Positions 22,357 through 34,825 of a DNA stretch of 64,000 nt are shown piece after piece (positions within the stretch are counted from its first letter, which is position 1; each line of letters starts with the position of its first letter). The notes beneath the pieces are model-generated. The model was not told the DNA's origin, made no database searches, and worked only from the letters and a program-made list of their open reading frames with translations. A program made the translations under genes and the position numbers. This stretch comes from Amaranthus tricolor (Eukaryota; Streptophyta; Magnoliopsida; Caryophyllales; Amaranthaceae): positions 22,334,787 to 22,398,786 of the forward strand of contig NC_080061.1 of the NCBI RefSeq assembly GCF_026212465.1, in the 5' to 3' direction.

Positions 22357-23698
22357 CAACACTATTTGGAATAAATTATTGTGTTGAAATGGTTGGAATC
22401 GAAAACAATAGTCATATGCTTGAAATTACGTGTTAAGTTTCTTTTTAAATATTATTTTGGCAACAAACAAGGCACACAACACTATTTGGTATATATTATT
22501 GTGTTGAAATGGTTAGAATCGCAAACCATAGTCATGTACTTGAAATTACGTGTTAAGTTGCGTTTTTAATGTTTTAAATATTATTTTGGCAATATCTCGC
22601 ATAAAATTAGTCAAACTTGGTTTGTTTCGCACGAAGCCAAGCACACAACACTATTTACTATAAATTATTGTGTAGAAATGGTTAGAATCAAAAACAATAG
22701 TCATAAGCTTGAAATTACGTTCTAAGTTGCTTTTTAAAAATTTTTTTTAGCTTTTTTATCACTTTCTCGAATAAAGTGGTTCAAACTTGATTTTTTTTGG
22801 CAAAAAACAAGGAGCACAACACAATTTGGTATATATTATTGTGCTGATAATGTTTAGAATCGAAAACAACAGTCATATGCTTGAAATTACTTGCTAAGTT
22901 GCTTTTTTCAAGTTTTTTAAACATTTTTTAGCACTTTCTAGCATAAAGTCGTTCAAACTTGGTTTGTTTTGCACGAAAAATGGCACCCAACACTATTTAG
23001 TTTATATTATTATGTTGAAATGGTTAGAATCGAAAATAATAGTCATGTACTTGAAATTACGTGCTAAGTTGCATTTTTAATGTCTTTAATATTTTTTTGG
23101 CACTTTCCCTCAGAAAGTGGCTCATACTTGGTTTGTTTCGCACGAAACTCGGCACACGATACTATTTGGTATAAATTATTGTGTTGAAATTGTTGGAATC
23201 GAAAAAAGTAGTCATATGTTTGAAATTACGTGCTAAGTTACTTTTTAAAATTTTTTTTTATTTTTTTTAGCACTTTCTCGCATAAAGTAGTTCCAACAAA
23301 CATGACACAGAACAATATTTGGTATATATTATTGTGTTGAAACGGTTAGAATCGAACACCATAGTCATGTTCTTGAAATTACATGCTAAGTTGCGTTTTT
23401 AATGTTTTTTATATTTTCTTTTTTAATTTCACGCATAAAATGATTCAAACATGATTTGTTTCGCACGAAACCTAGCACACAACACTATTTGGTAGAAATT
23501 ATTGTGTTGAAATGGTTAGAATAAAACAATATTTATATGCTTAAAATTACGTGCTAAGTTGCTTTTTAAAATTTTTTTTGGTTTTTTAGCACTTTTTTGC
23601 ATAAAGTGGTTTAAATTTGGTGTGCTTGGCAACACTATTTGGTACTTTCCGGCAGAAAGTGGCTCAAACTTGGTTTAATTCGCATGAAACGCGACGCA
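22357..23698 (+). repeat. HOR unit 14, 9 monomers with I/J fusion
   Basis: 1342 bp. A-H are V2-like. G is shortened (GTAGTTCCAACAAACATGAC near 23,286). Monomer I breaks off after CAACACTATTTGGTAC and continues directly as CTTTCCGGCAGAAAGTGG from the end of J, a loss of about 288 bp. TTTGG.AC is present at both breakpoints, suggesting microhomology. Confidence 0.9.
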
Positions 23699-25153
23699 CA
23701 ACACTATTTGGTATAAATTATTGTGTTGAAATTGTTGGAATCGAAAACAATAGTCATATTCTTGAAATTACGTGTTAAGGTTCTTTTTAAATATTTTTTT
23801 GGCAACAAACAAGGCACACAACACTATTTGGTATATATTATTGTGTTGAAATGGTTAGAATCGCAAACAATAGTCATGTACTGTAAATTACATGTTAAGT
23901 TGCGTTTTTAATGTTTTAAATATTATTTTGGCAATATCTCGCATAAAATTATTCAAACTTGGTTTGTTTCGCACAAAGCTAAGCACACAACACTATTTGC
24001 TATAAATTATTGTGTAGAAATGGTTAGAATCAAAAACAATAGTCATATGCTTGAAATTACGTTCTAAGTTGCTTTTTTAAAAATTTTTTTAGCTTTTTTA
24101 TCACTTTGTCGAATAAAGTGGTTCAAACATGATTTGCTTGGCAACAAACAAGGCCCACAACACTATTTGGTATATATTATTGTGTTGAAATGGTTAGAAT
24201 CGAAAACAACAGTCATATGCTTGAAGTTTCATGCTAAGTTGCTTTTTTCAAGTTTTTTTAAGATTTTTTAGCATTTTCTCGCATAAAGACGTTCAGACTT
24301 GGTTTGTTTTGCACCAACTATGGCACCCAACACTATTTAGTTTATATATTATGTTAAAATGGATAACTCGAAAATAATAGTCATGTACTTGAAATTACGT
24401 GCTAAGTTACTTTTTAAAATATTTTTTATTTTTTTTAAAACTTTCTCGCATAATGTAGTTCAAACTTTGTTTTTTGCCAACAAACAAGGCACAGAACAAT
24501 ATTTGGTATATATTATTGTGTTGAAATGGTTAGAATCGAACACAATAGTCATGTACTTGAAATTACACGCAAAGTTGCGTTTTTAATTTTTTTTATATTT
24601 TGTTGGCAATTTCACGCATAAAATGATTCAAACATGATTTGTTTCGCACGAAACCTAGCACACAACACTATTTGGTATAAATTATTGTGTTGAAATGGTT
24701 AGAATCAAAAACAATAGTCATATGCTTGAAATTACGTGCTAAGTTGCTTTTTAAAATTTTTTTTTGTTTTTTAGCACTTTCTTGAATAAAGTGGTTTAAA
24801 TTTGGTTTGTTTGGAAACACTATTTGGTACATATTATTATGTTGAAATGGTTAGAATGGAAAACATTACTCATATGTTTGAATTTACGTGCTAAGTTTCT
24901 TTTTTCAAGTTTTTGTTAGATTTTTTAGCATTTTCTCGTATAAAGTTGTTCAAACTTGGTTTGTTTTGCACGAAACATGGCACCAAATACTATTACTTTA
25001 TATTATTGTGTTGAAATGGTTTGAACCGAAAACAATATTCATGTACTTGAAATTACGTGCTAAGTTGCGTTTTTAATGTTTTTTTTATCGTTTTTGGCAC
25101 TTTCCCGCAGAAAGTGGCTGAAACTTGGTTCGTTTCGCACGAAACTCGACGCA
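23699..25153 (+). repeat. HOR unit 15, V4-type 9-mer (E/F fusion)
   Basis: 1455 bp. V4 features match unit 9 (ACTGTAAATTACATG in B, GATTTGCTTGGCAAC before D, ATGGATAACTCG in E). After E the sequence GTGCTAAGTTACTTTTTAAAA near 24,400 belongs after F, so the F box and its flank are missing. The shared GAAATTACGTGCTAAGTT is the likely exchange point. Confidence 0.88.
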
Positions 25154-26737
25154 CAACACTATTTGGTATAAATTATTGTGTTGAAATTGTTGGAATCGAA
25201 AACAATAGTCATATGCTTGAAATTACGTGTTAAGTTTCTTTTTAAATATTATTTTGGCAACAATCGAGGCACACAACACTATTTGGTATATATTATTGTG
25301 TTGAAATGGTTAAAATCGCAAACAATAGTCATGTACTTGAAATTACGTGTTAAGTTGCGTTTTTAATGTTTTAAATATTATTTTGGCAATATCTCGCATA
25401 AAATTATTCAAACTTGGTTTGTTTCGCACGAAGCCAAGCACACAACACTATTTACTATAAATTATTGTGTAGAAATGGTTAGAATCAAAAACAATAGTCA
25501 TAAGCTTGAAATTACGTTCTAAGTTGCTTTTTTAAAAATTTTTTTAGCTTTTTTATCACTTTCTCGAATAAAGTGGTTCAAACATGATTTTTTTGGCAAC
25601 AAACAAGGAGCACAACACTATTTGGTATATATTATTGTGCTGATAATGTTTAGAATCGAAAAGAACAGTCATATTCTTGAAATTACGTGCTAAGTTGCTT
25701 TTTTCAAGTTTTTTAAAGATTTTTTAGCATTTTCTCGCATAAAGTCGTTCAAACTTGGTTTGTTTTGCACGAAAAATGGCATCCAACACTATTTAGTTTA
25801 TATTATTATGTTGAAATGGTTAGACTCGAAAATAATAGTCATGTACTTGAAATTACGTGCTAAGTTGCATTTTTAATGTTTTTAATATTTTTTTTGGCAT
25901 TTTCCCGCAGAAAGTGGCTCAAACATGGTTTGTTTCGCACGAAACTCGGCACACGATACTATTTGGTATAAATTATTGTGTTGAAATTGTTGGAATCGAA
26001 AAAAGTAGTCATATGTTTGAAATTACGTGCTAAGTTACTTTCTAAATTTTTTTTTATTTTTTTTAGAACTTTCTCGCATAAAGTAGTTCAAACTTTGTTT
26101 TTTGCCAACAAACAAGGCACATAACAATATTTGGTATATCTTATTGTGTTGAAATGGTTAGAATCAAACACAATAGTCATGTACTTGAAATTACATGCTA
26201 AGTTGCGTTTTTAATGTTTTTTATATTTTTTTGGCTATTTCGCGCATAAAATGATTCAGACATGATTTGTTTCGCACGAAACCTAGCACACAAAACTATT
26301 TGGTATAAATTATTGTGTTGAAACAGTTAGAATCAAAAACAATAGTCATATGCTTTAAATTACGTGCTAAGTTGCTTTTTAAAATTTTTTTAGGTTTTTT
26401 AGCACTTTCTGGCATAAAGTGGTTTAAATTTGGTTTGTTTGGCAACACTACTCATATGTTTGAATTTACGTGCTAAGTTGCTTTTTTCAAGTTTTTGATA
26501 GATTTTTTAGCACTTTCGCGTATAAAGTTGTTTAAACTTGGTTTGTTTTGCACGAAACATGGCACCAAATACTATTTAGTTTATATTATTGTGTTGAAAT
26601 GGTTTGACCCGAAAACAATATTCATGTACTTGAAATTACATGCTAAGTTGCGTTTTTAATGTTTTTTTTTTTAATTTTTGGCACTTTCCCGCAGAAAGTT
26701 GCTCAAACTTGATTTGTTTCGCACGAAACTCGACGCA
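25154..26737 (+). repeat. HOR unit 16, V2-like 10-mer with I deletion
   Basis: 1584 bp. A-H follow V2 (GAAACAGTTAG in H). Monomer I has lost about 46 bp, so that GGCAACACT is followed at once by ACTCATATG near 26,448. This deletion differs in endpoints from the one in unit 3. Confidence 0.9.
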
Positions 26738-26949
26738 CAACACTATTTGGTATAAATTATTGTGTTGAAATGGTTGGAATTGAAAAGAATAGTCATATGC
26801 TTGAAATTACGTGTTAAGGTTCTTTTTAAATATTATTTTGGAAACAAACAAGGGACACAACACTATTTAGTATATATTATTGTGTTGAAATGGTTAGAAT
26901 CGCAAACAATAGTCATGTACTTGCAATTACGTGTTAAGTTGCGTTTTTA

Positions 26950-26990
26950 ATGTTTTAAATATTATTGTGGAAACAAACAAGGCACACAAC
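26950..26990 (+). repeat. B-to-D junction (C missing)
   Basis: The B spacer TTTTAAATATTATTGTGG runs into AAACAAACAAGGCACACAAC and the D monomer (ATTATAGTGCTGATAATGG). B-to-D box spacing is 129 bp. One monomer length has been lost within or between the TGG-AACAAAC segments. Confidence 0.82.
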
Positions 26991-27318
26991 ACTATTTGGT
27001 ATATATTATAGTGCTGATAATGGTTAGAATCGAAAACAATAGTCATTTGCTTAAAATTACGTGCTAAGTTTCTTTTTTCAAGTTTTTTAAAGATTTTTTT
27101 GCACTTTTTCGCATAAAGACGTTCAAACTTGGTTTGTTTTTCACGAAAAATGGCACCCAGAACTATTTAGTTTATATTATTATGTTGAAATGGTTAGACT
27201 CGAAAATAATAGTCATGTACTTGAAATTACGTTCTGAGTTGCCTTTTTAATGTTTTTAATTTTTTTTTGGCACTTTCCCGCAGAAAGTGGCTCAAACTTG
27301 GTTTGTTTCGCACCAAAC

Positions 27319-27345
27319 TCGGCACACAATATAATTTTGAAATTA
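27319..27345 (+). repeat. Monomer F with ~57 bp internal deletion
   Basis: CTCGGCACACAATATAATTTTGAAATTACG replaces the normal F box and centre. The box, GTTGGAATCG and AAAGTAGTCATATG are lost. An identical junction lies 8088 bp downstream. Confidence 0.8.
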
Positions 27346-27404
27346 CGTGCTAAGTTACTTTTAAAATTTTTTTTTTTAAGAACTTTCTCGCATAAAGTAG
27401 TTCA

Positions 27405-27605
27405 AACTTTGTTTTTTGCCAACAAACAAGGGACACAACACTATTTGGTATATATTATTGTGTTGAAATGGTTAGAATCGCAAACAATAGTCATGTACTT
27501 GAAATTACGTGTTAAGTTGCGTTTTTAATGTTTTAAATATTATTGTGGCAATATCTCGCATAAAATTATTCAAACTTGGTTTGTTTCGCACGAAACCAAG
27601 CACAC
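27405..27605 (+). repeat. G/B hybrid monomer, first in 23-mer
   Basis: A G-type spacer (AACTTTGTTTTTTGCCAAC) leads into a box and centre of B type (GAATCGCAAACAATAG), followed by C. The box starts at 27,436. Confidence 0.82.
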
Positions 27606-28248
27606 AACACTATTTGCTATAAATTATTGTGTAGAAATGGTTAGAATCAAAAACATTAGTCATATGCTTGAAATTACGTTCGAAGTTGCTTTTTTAAAAA
27701 TTTTTTTAGCTTTTTTATCACTTTCTCGAATAAAGTGGTTCAAATTTGATTTGTTTGGGAACAAACTAGGCGCACAACACAATTTGGTATATATTATAGT
27801 GCTGATAATGGTTAGAAACGAAAACAACAGTCATTTGCTTAAAATTACGTGCTAAGTTGCTTTTTTCAAGTTTTTTAAAGATTTTTTAGCACTTTTTCGC
27901 ATAAAGACGTTCAAACTTGGTTTGTTTTGCACGAAAAATGGCACCCAAAACTATTTAGTTTATATTATTATGTTGAAATGGTTAGACTCGAACATAATAG
28001 TCATGTACTTGAAATTACGTTCTAAGTTGCCTTTTTAATGTTTTTAATTTTTTTTTGGCACTTTCCCGCAGAAAGTGGCTCAAACTTGGTTTGTTTCGCA
28101 CGAAACTCGGCACATAATACTATTTGGTATAAATGATTGTGTTGAAATTGTTGGAATCGAAAAAAGTAGTCATATGTTTGAAATTATGTGCTAAGTTACT
28201 TTTTAAAATTTTTTTTTTTTAAGAACTTTCACGCATAAAGTAGTTCAA

Positions 28249-28447
28249 ACTTTGTTTTTTGCCAACAAACACGGCACACAACACTATTTGGTATATATTA
28301 TTGTGTTGAAATGTTTAGAATCGCAAACAATAGTCATGTACTTGAAATTACGTGTTAAGTTGCGTTTTTAATGTTTCAAATATTATTTTGGCAATATCTC
28401 GCATAAAATTATTCAAACTTTGTTTTTTTCGCACGAAACCAAGCACA
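28249..28447 (+). repeat. G/B hybrid monomer, second in 23-mer
   Basis: Same structure as the hybrid about 843 bp upstream: TTTTTTGCCAACAAACACGG, then the B centre with GAATCGCAAACAATAG. The repeated spacing of one pentamer suggests the pentamer G/B-C-D-E-F was itself tandemly duplicated. Confidence 0.82.
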
Positions 28448-29349
28448 CAACACTATTTGCTATAAATTATTGTGTAGAAATGGATAGAATCAAAAACAAT
28501 AGTCATATGCTTGAACTTACGTTCTAAGTTGTGTTTTTAAAATTTTTTTTAGCTTTTTTATCACTTTTCTCGAATAAAGTGGTTCAAACATGATTTGTTT
28601 GGCAACAAACAAGGCGCAAAACACTATTTGGTATATATAATTGTGTTGAAATGGTTAGAATCCAAAACAACAGTCATATGCTTGAAATTACGTGCTAAGT
28701 TGCTTTTTTCAAGTTTTTTAAGATTTTTTAGCATAAAGTCGTTCAAACTTGGTTTGTTTTGCACGAAAAATGGCACCCAACACTATTTAGTTTATATTAT
28801 TATGTTGAAAAGGTTAGACTCGAAAAAAATAGTCATGTACTTGAAATTACGTGCTAAGTTGCATTTTTAATGTTTTTAATATTTTTTTTGGCACTTTCCG
28901 GCAGAAAGTGGCTCAAACTTGGTTTGTTTCGCACGAAACTCGGCACACGATACTATTTGGTATAAATTATTGTGTTGAAATTGTTGGAATCGAAAAAATT
29001 AGTCATATGTTTGAAATTACGTACTATGTTACTTTTTAAATTTTTTTATCTTTTTTAGAACTTTCTCGCATAAAGTAGTTCAAACTTTGTTTTTTGCCAA
29101 TAAACAAGGCACAGAACAATATTTGGTATATATTATTTTGTTGAAATGGTTAGGATCGAACACAATAGTCATGTACTTGAAATTACATGCTATGTTGCGT
29201 TTTTAATGTTTTTTATATTTTTTTGGCAATTTCACGCATAAAATGATTCAAACATGATTTGTTTCGCACGAAACCTAGCACACAACACTATTTGGTATAA
29301 ATTATTGTGTTGAAATGGTTAGAATCAAAAACAATAGTCATATGCTTGA

Positions 29350-29441
29350 AATTACGTGCTAAGTTGCTTTTTAAAGATTTTTTAGCATTTTTTCGCATAA
29401 AGTCTTTCAAACTTGGTTTGTTTTGCACGAAAAATGGCACC
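29350..29441 (+). repeat. H/E hybrid spacer
   Basis: H (GAATCAAAAACAATAG, GTGCTAAGTTGCTTTTT) passes directly into the spacer that normally precedes E (AAAGATTTTTTAGCA, GTTTTGCACGAAAAATGG). This exchange is one monomer out of pentamer register, unlike F/A and G/B. Confidence 0.82.
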
Positions 29442-30444
29442 CAACACTATTTAGTTTATATTATTATGTTGAAATGGTTAGACTCGAAAATAATAGTCAT
29501 GTACTTGAAATTACGTGCTAAGTTTCATTTTTAATGTTTTAAATAATTTTTTTTGGCACTTTCTTGCAGAGAGTGGCTCAAACTTGGTTTTTTTCGTACG
29601 AAACTCGGCACACGATACTATTTGGTATAAATTATTGTGTTGAAATTGTTGGAATCGAAAAAATTAGTCATATGTTTGAAATTACGTACTATGTTACTTT
29701 TTTATTTATTTTTTTATTTTTTTTAGAACTTTCTCGCATAAAGTTGTTCAAACTTTGTTTTTTGCCAACAAACAAGGCACAGAACAATATTTGGTATGTA
29801 TTATTGTGTTGAAATGGTTAGATTCGAACACAATAGTCATGTACTTGAAATTACATGCTAAGTTGCTTTTTTAACGTTTTTTTTATATTTTTTTGGCAAT
29901 TTCACGCGTAAAATGATTCAAGCATGATTTGTTTCGCACGAAACCTAGCACACAACACTATTTGGTATAAATTATTGTGTTGAAATGGTTAGAATCAAAA
30001 GCAATAGTCATATGCTTGAAATTACGTGCTAAGTTGCTTTTTAAAAATTTTTTTGGTTTTTTAGCACTTTCTTGCGGAAAGTGGTTTAAATTTTGTTTGT
30101 TTAGCAACACTATTTGGTACATATTATTGTGTTAAAATGGTTAGAATGGAAAACATTACTCATATGTTTGAATTTACGTGCTAAGTTGCTTTTTTCAAGT
30201 TTTTGTTAGATTTTTTAGCAATTTCTCGTATAAAGTTGTTCAAACTTGGTTTGTTTTGCACGAAACATGGCACCAAATACTATTTAGTTTATATTATTGT
30301 GTTGAAATGGTTTGACTCGAAAACAATAGTCATGTACTTGAAATTACGTGCTAAGTTGCATTTTTAATGTTTTTTTTATAGTTTTTGGCACTTTCCCGGA
30401 GAAACTGGCTCCAACTTGGTTTGTTTCGCACAAAACTCGATGCA

Positions 30445-31787
30445 CAACACTATTTGGTATAAATTATTGTGTTGAAATGGTTGGAATCGAAAACAATAGT
30501 CATATGCTTGAAATTACGTGTTAAGGTTCTTTTTAAATATTTTTTTCGCAACAAACAAGGCACCCAACACTATTTGGTATATATTATTGTGTTGAAATGG
30601 TTAGAATCGCAAACAATAGTCATTACTTGAAATTACGTGTTAAATTGCTTTTTTAATGTTTTAAATATTATTTTTGCAATATCTCGCATAAAATTATTCA
30701 AACTTGGTTTGTTTCGCACGAAACCAAGCACACAACACTATTTGCTATAAATTATTGTGTAGAAATGGTTAGAATCAAAAACAATAGTCATATGCTTGAA
30801 ATTACGTTCTAAGTTGCTTTTTTAAAAACTTTTTTAGCTTTTTTATAACTTTCTCGAATAAAGTGGTTCAAACTTGATTTGTTTGGCAACAAAGAAGGCG
30901 AAAAACACTATTTGGTATATATTATTGTGTTGAAATGGTTAGAATCGAAAACAACAGTCATATGCTTGAAATTACGTGCTAAGTTGATTTTTTCAAGTTT
31001 TCTTAAGATTTTTTAGCACTTTCTCGCATAAAGTCGTACAAACTTGGTTTGTTTTGCACGAAAAATGGCACCCAACACTATTTAGTTTATATTATTATGT
31101 TGAAATGGTTAGACTCGAAAATAATAGTCATGTACTTGAAATTACGTGCTAAGTTGCATTTTTAATGTTTTTAATATTTTTTTTGGGCACTTTCCCGCAG
31201 AAAGTGGCTCAAACTTGGTTTGTTTCGCACGAAACTCGGCACACGATACTATTTGGTATAAATTATTGTGTTGAAATTGTTGGAATCGAAAAAAGTAGTC
31301 ATATGTTTGAAATTACGTGCTAAGTTACTTTTTAACATTTTTTTTTATTTTTTTTAGCACTTTCTCGCATAAAGTAGTTCCAACAAACATGACACAGAAC
31401 AATATTTGGTATATATTATTGTGTTGAAACGGTTAGAATCGAACACCATAGTCATGTTCTTGAAATTACATGCTAAGTTGCGTTTTTAATGTTTTTTATA
31501 TTTTCTTTTTTAATTTCACGCATAAAATGATTCAAACATGATTTGTTTCGCACGAAACCTAGCACACAACACTATTTGGTAGAAATTACTGTGTTGAAAT
31601 GGTTAGAATCAAAAACAATATTTATATGCTTAAAATTACGTGCTAAGTTGCTTTTTAAAATTTTTTTTGGTTTTTTAGCACTTTTTTGCATAAAGTGGTT
31701 TAAATTTGGTGTGCTTGGCAACACTATTTGGTACTTTCCGGCAGAAAGTGGCTCAAACTTGGTTTAATTCGCATGAAACGCGACGCA
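30445..31787 (+). repeat. HOR unit 18, 9 monomers with I/J fusion
   Basis: 1343 bp. A-F are continuous with copy 1 of the 8.09 kb block. From G onward it is the start of copy 2 and repeats the shortened G and the I/J fusion (TTTGGTACTTTCCGGCAG near 31,730) of unit 14. Confidence 0.9.
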
Positions 31788-33242
31788 CAACACTATTTGG
31801 TATAAATTATTGTGTTGAAATTGTTGGAATCGAAAACAATAGTCATATTCTTGAAATTACGTGTTAAGGTTCTTTTTAAATATTTTTTTGGCAACAAACA
31901 AGGCACACAACACTATTTGGTATATATTATTGTGTTGAAATGGTTAGAATCGCAAACAATAGTCATGTACTGTAAATTACATGTTAAGTTGCGTTTTTAA
32001 TGTTTTAAATAGTATTTTGGCAATATCTCGCATAAAATTATTCAAACTTGGTTTGTTTCGCACAAAGCTAAGCACACAACACTATTTGCTATAAATTATT
32101 GTGTAGAAATGGTTAGAATCAAAAACAATAGTCATATGCTTGAAATTACGTTCTAAGTTGCTTTTTTAAAAATTTTTTTAGCTTTTTTATCACTTTGTCG
32201 AATAAAGTGGTTCAAACATGATTTGCTTGGCAACAAACAAGGCCCACAACACTATTTGGTATATATTATTGTGTTGAAATGGTTAGAATCGAAAACAACA
32301 GTCATATGCTTGAAGTTTCATGCTAAGTTGCTTTTTTCAAGTTTTTTTAAGATTTTTTAGCATTTTCTCGCATAAAGACGTTCAGACTTGGTTTGTTTTG
32401 CACCAACTATGGCACCCAACACTATTTAGTTTATATATTATGTTAAAATGGATAACTCGAAAATAATAGTCATGTACTTGAAATTACGTGCTAAGTTACT
32501 TTTTAAAATATTTTTTATTTTTTTTAAAACTTTCTCGCATAATGTAGTTCAAACTTTGTTTTTTGCCAACAAACAAGGCACAGAACAATATTTGGTATAT
32601 ATTATTGTGTTGAAATGGTTAGAATCGAACACAATAGTCATGTACTTGAAATTACACGCAAAGTTGCGTTTTTAATTTTTTTTATATTTTGTTGGCAATT
32701 TCACGCATAAAATGATTCAAACATGATTTGTTTCGCACGAAACCTAGCACACAACACTATTTGGTATAAATTATTGTGTTGAAATGGTTAGAATCAAAAA
32801 CAATAGTCATATGCTTGAAATTACGTGCTAAGTTGCTTTTTAAAATTTTTTTTTGTTTTTTAGCACTTTCTTGAATAAAGTGGTTTAAATTTGGTTTGTT
32901 TGGAAACACTATTTGGTACATATTATTATGTTGAAATGGTTAGAATGGAAAACATTACTCATATGTTTGAATTTACGTGCTAAGTTTCTTTTTTCAAGTT
33001 TTTGTTAGATTTTTTAGCATTTTCTCGTATAAAGTTGTTCAAACTTGGTTTGTTTTGCACGAAACATGGCACCAAATACTATTACTTTATATTATTGTGT
33101 TGAAATGGTTTGAACCGAAAACAATATTCATGTACTTGAAATTACGTGCTAAGTTGCGTTTTTAATGTTTTTTTTATCGTTTTTGGCACTTTCCCGCAGA
33201 AAGTGGCTGAAACTTGGTTCGTTTCGCACGAAACTCGACGCA
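31788..33242 (+). repeat. HOR unit 19, V4-type 9-mer (copy of unit 15)
   Basis: 1455 bp, offset 8089 from unit 15. One visible difference is AATAGTATTTTGG near 32,009 against AATATTATTTTGG in unit 15. Confidence 0.9.
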
Positions 33243-34825
33243 CAACACTATTTGGTATAAATTATTGTGTTGAAATTGTTGGAATCGAAAACAATAGTCA
33301 TATGCTTGAAATTACGTGTTAAGTTTCTTTTTAAATATTATTTTGGCAACAAACGAGGCACACAACACTATTTGGTATATATTATTGTGTTGAAATGGTT
33401 AAAATCGCAAACAATAGTCATGTACTTGAAATTACGTGTTAAGTTGCGTTTTTAATGTTTTAAATATTATTTTGGCAATATCTCGCATAAAATTATTCAA
33501 ACTTGGTTTGTTTCGCACGAAGCCAAGCACACAACACTATTTACTATAAATTATTGTGTAGAAATGGTTAGAATCAAAAACAATAGTCATAAGCTTGAAA
33601 TTACGTTCTAAGTTGCTTTTTTAAAAATTTTTTTAGCTTTTTTATCACTTTCTCGAATAAAGTGGTTCAAACATGATTTTTTTGGCAACAAACAAGGAGC
33701 ACAACACTATTTGGTATATATTATTGTGCTGATAATGTTTAGAATCGAAAAGAACAGTCATATTCTTGAAATTACGTGCTAAGTTGCTTTTTTCAAGTTT
33801 TTTAAAGATTTTTTAGCATTTTCTCGCATAAAGTCGTTCAAACTTGGTTTGTTTTGCACGAAAAATGGCATCCAACACTATTTAGTTTATATTATTATGT
33901 TGAAATGGTTAGACTCGAAAATAATAGTCATGTACTTGAAATTACGTGCTAAGTTGCATTTTTAATGTTTTTAATATTTTTTTTGGCATTTTCCCGCAGA
34001 AAGTGGCTCAAACATGGTTTGTTTCGCACGAAACTCGGCACACGATACTATTTGGTATAAATTATTGTGTTGAAATTGTTGGAATCGAAAAAAGTAGTCA
34101 TATGTTTGAAATTACGTGCTAAGTTACTTTCTAAATTTTTTTTTATTTTTTTTAGAACTTTCTCGCATAAAGTAGTTCAAACTTTGTTTTTTGCCAACAA
34201 ACAAGGCACATAACAATATTTGGTATATCTTATTGTGTTGAAATGGTTAGAATCAAACACAATAGTCATGTACTTGAAATTACATGCTAAGTTGCGTTTT
34301 TAATGTTTTTTATATTTTTTTGGCTATTTCGCGCATAAAATGATTCAGACATGATTTGTTTCGCACGAAACCTAGCACACAAAACTATTTGGTATAAATT
34401 ATTGTGTTGAAACAGTTAGAATCAAAAACAATAGTCATATGCTTTAAATTACGTGCTAAGTTGCTTTTTAAAATTTTTTTAGGTTTTTTAGCACTTTCTG
34501 GCATAAAGTGGTTTAAATTTGGTTTGTTTGGCAACACTACTCATATGTTTGAATTTACGTGCTAAGTTGCTTTTTTCAAGTTTTTGATAGATTTTTTAGC
34601 ACTTTCGCGTATAAAGTTGTTTAAACTTGGTTTGTTTTGCACGAAACATGGCACCAAATACTATTTAGTTTATATTATTGTGTTGAAATGGTTTGACCCG
34701 AAAACAATATTCATGTACTTGAAATTACATGCTAAGTTGCGTTTTTAATGTTTTTTTTTTAATTTTTGGCACTTTCCCGCAGAAAGTTGCTCAAACTTGA
34801 TTTGTTTCGCACGAAACTCGACGCA
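33243..34825 (+). repeat. HOR unit 20, V2-like with I deletion (copy of unit 16)
   Basis: 1583 bp. It carries the same 46 bp I deletion near 34,536. It is one T shorter than unit 16 in the T-tract before the next A, which changes the copy offset from 8089 to 8088. Confidence 0.9.

Larger units (their letters stand above)
26738..30444 (+). repeat. HOR unit 17, rearranged 23-mer
   Basis: 3707 bp between successive A boxes. Order by diagnostic bases: A B D E F* [G/B] C D E F [G/B] C D E F G H E F G H I J. C is missing after the first B, F* has lost about 57 bp, and two G/B hybrids occur at 27,436 and 28,279. H is followed by E at 29,442, with a hybrid spacer. Confidence 0.85.
23206..31294 (+). 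repeat. 8.09 kb tandem segmental duplication, copy 1
   Basis: The whole block recurs 8088-8089 bp downstream with the same deletions and fused monomers. It runs from inside F/G of unit 14 to F of unit 18. Differences from copy 2 seen by eye include TTAAAATTTT against TTAACATTTT near 23,250, ATAAAACAATA against ATCAAAAACAATA near 23,521, AACAATCGAGG against AACAAACGAGG near 25,260, a one-T length change near 26,665, AACAATAG against AACAACAG near 27,030, and GCGGAAAG against GCAGAAAG near 30,073. The left similarity edge can be pushed to about 23,125. Confidence 0.92.

Noticed and set aside
27600..30444. Possible inserted retrotransposon or foreign DNA in the irregular region
   Set aside because: Every segment could be assigned to monomer types A-J. 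The irregularity is a change of order, not new sequence.
31200..31300. 8.09 kb duplication as a simple assembly error
   Set aside because: About a dozen scattered differences, including substitutions outside homopolymers, argue for two real copies. An error cannot be fully excluded without reads.
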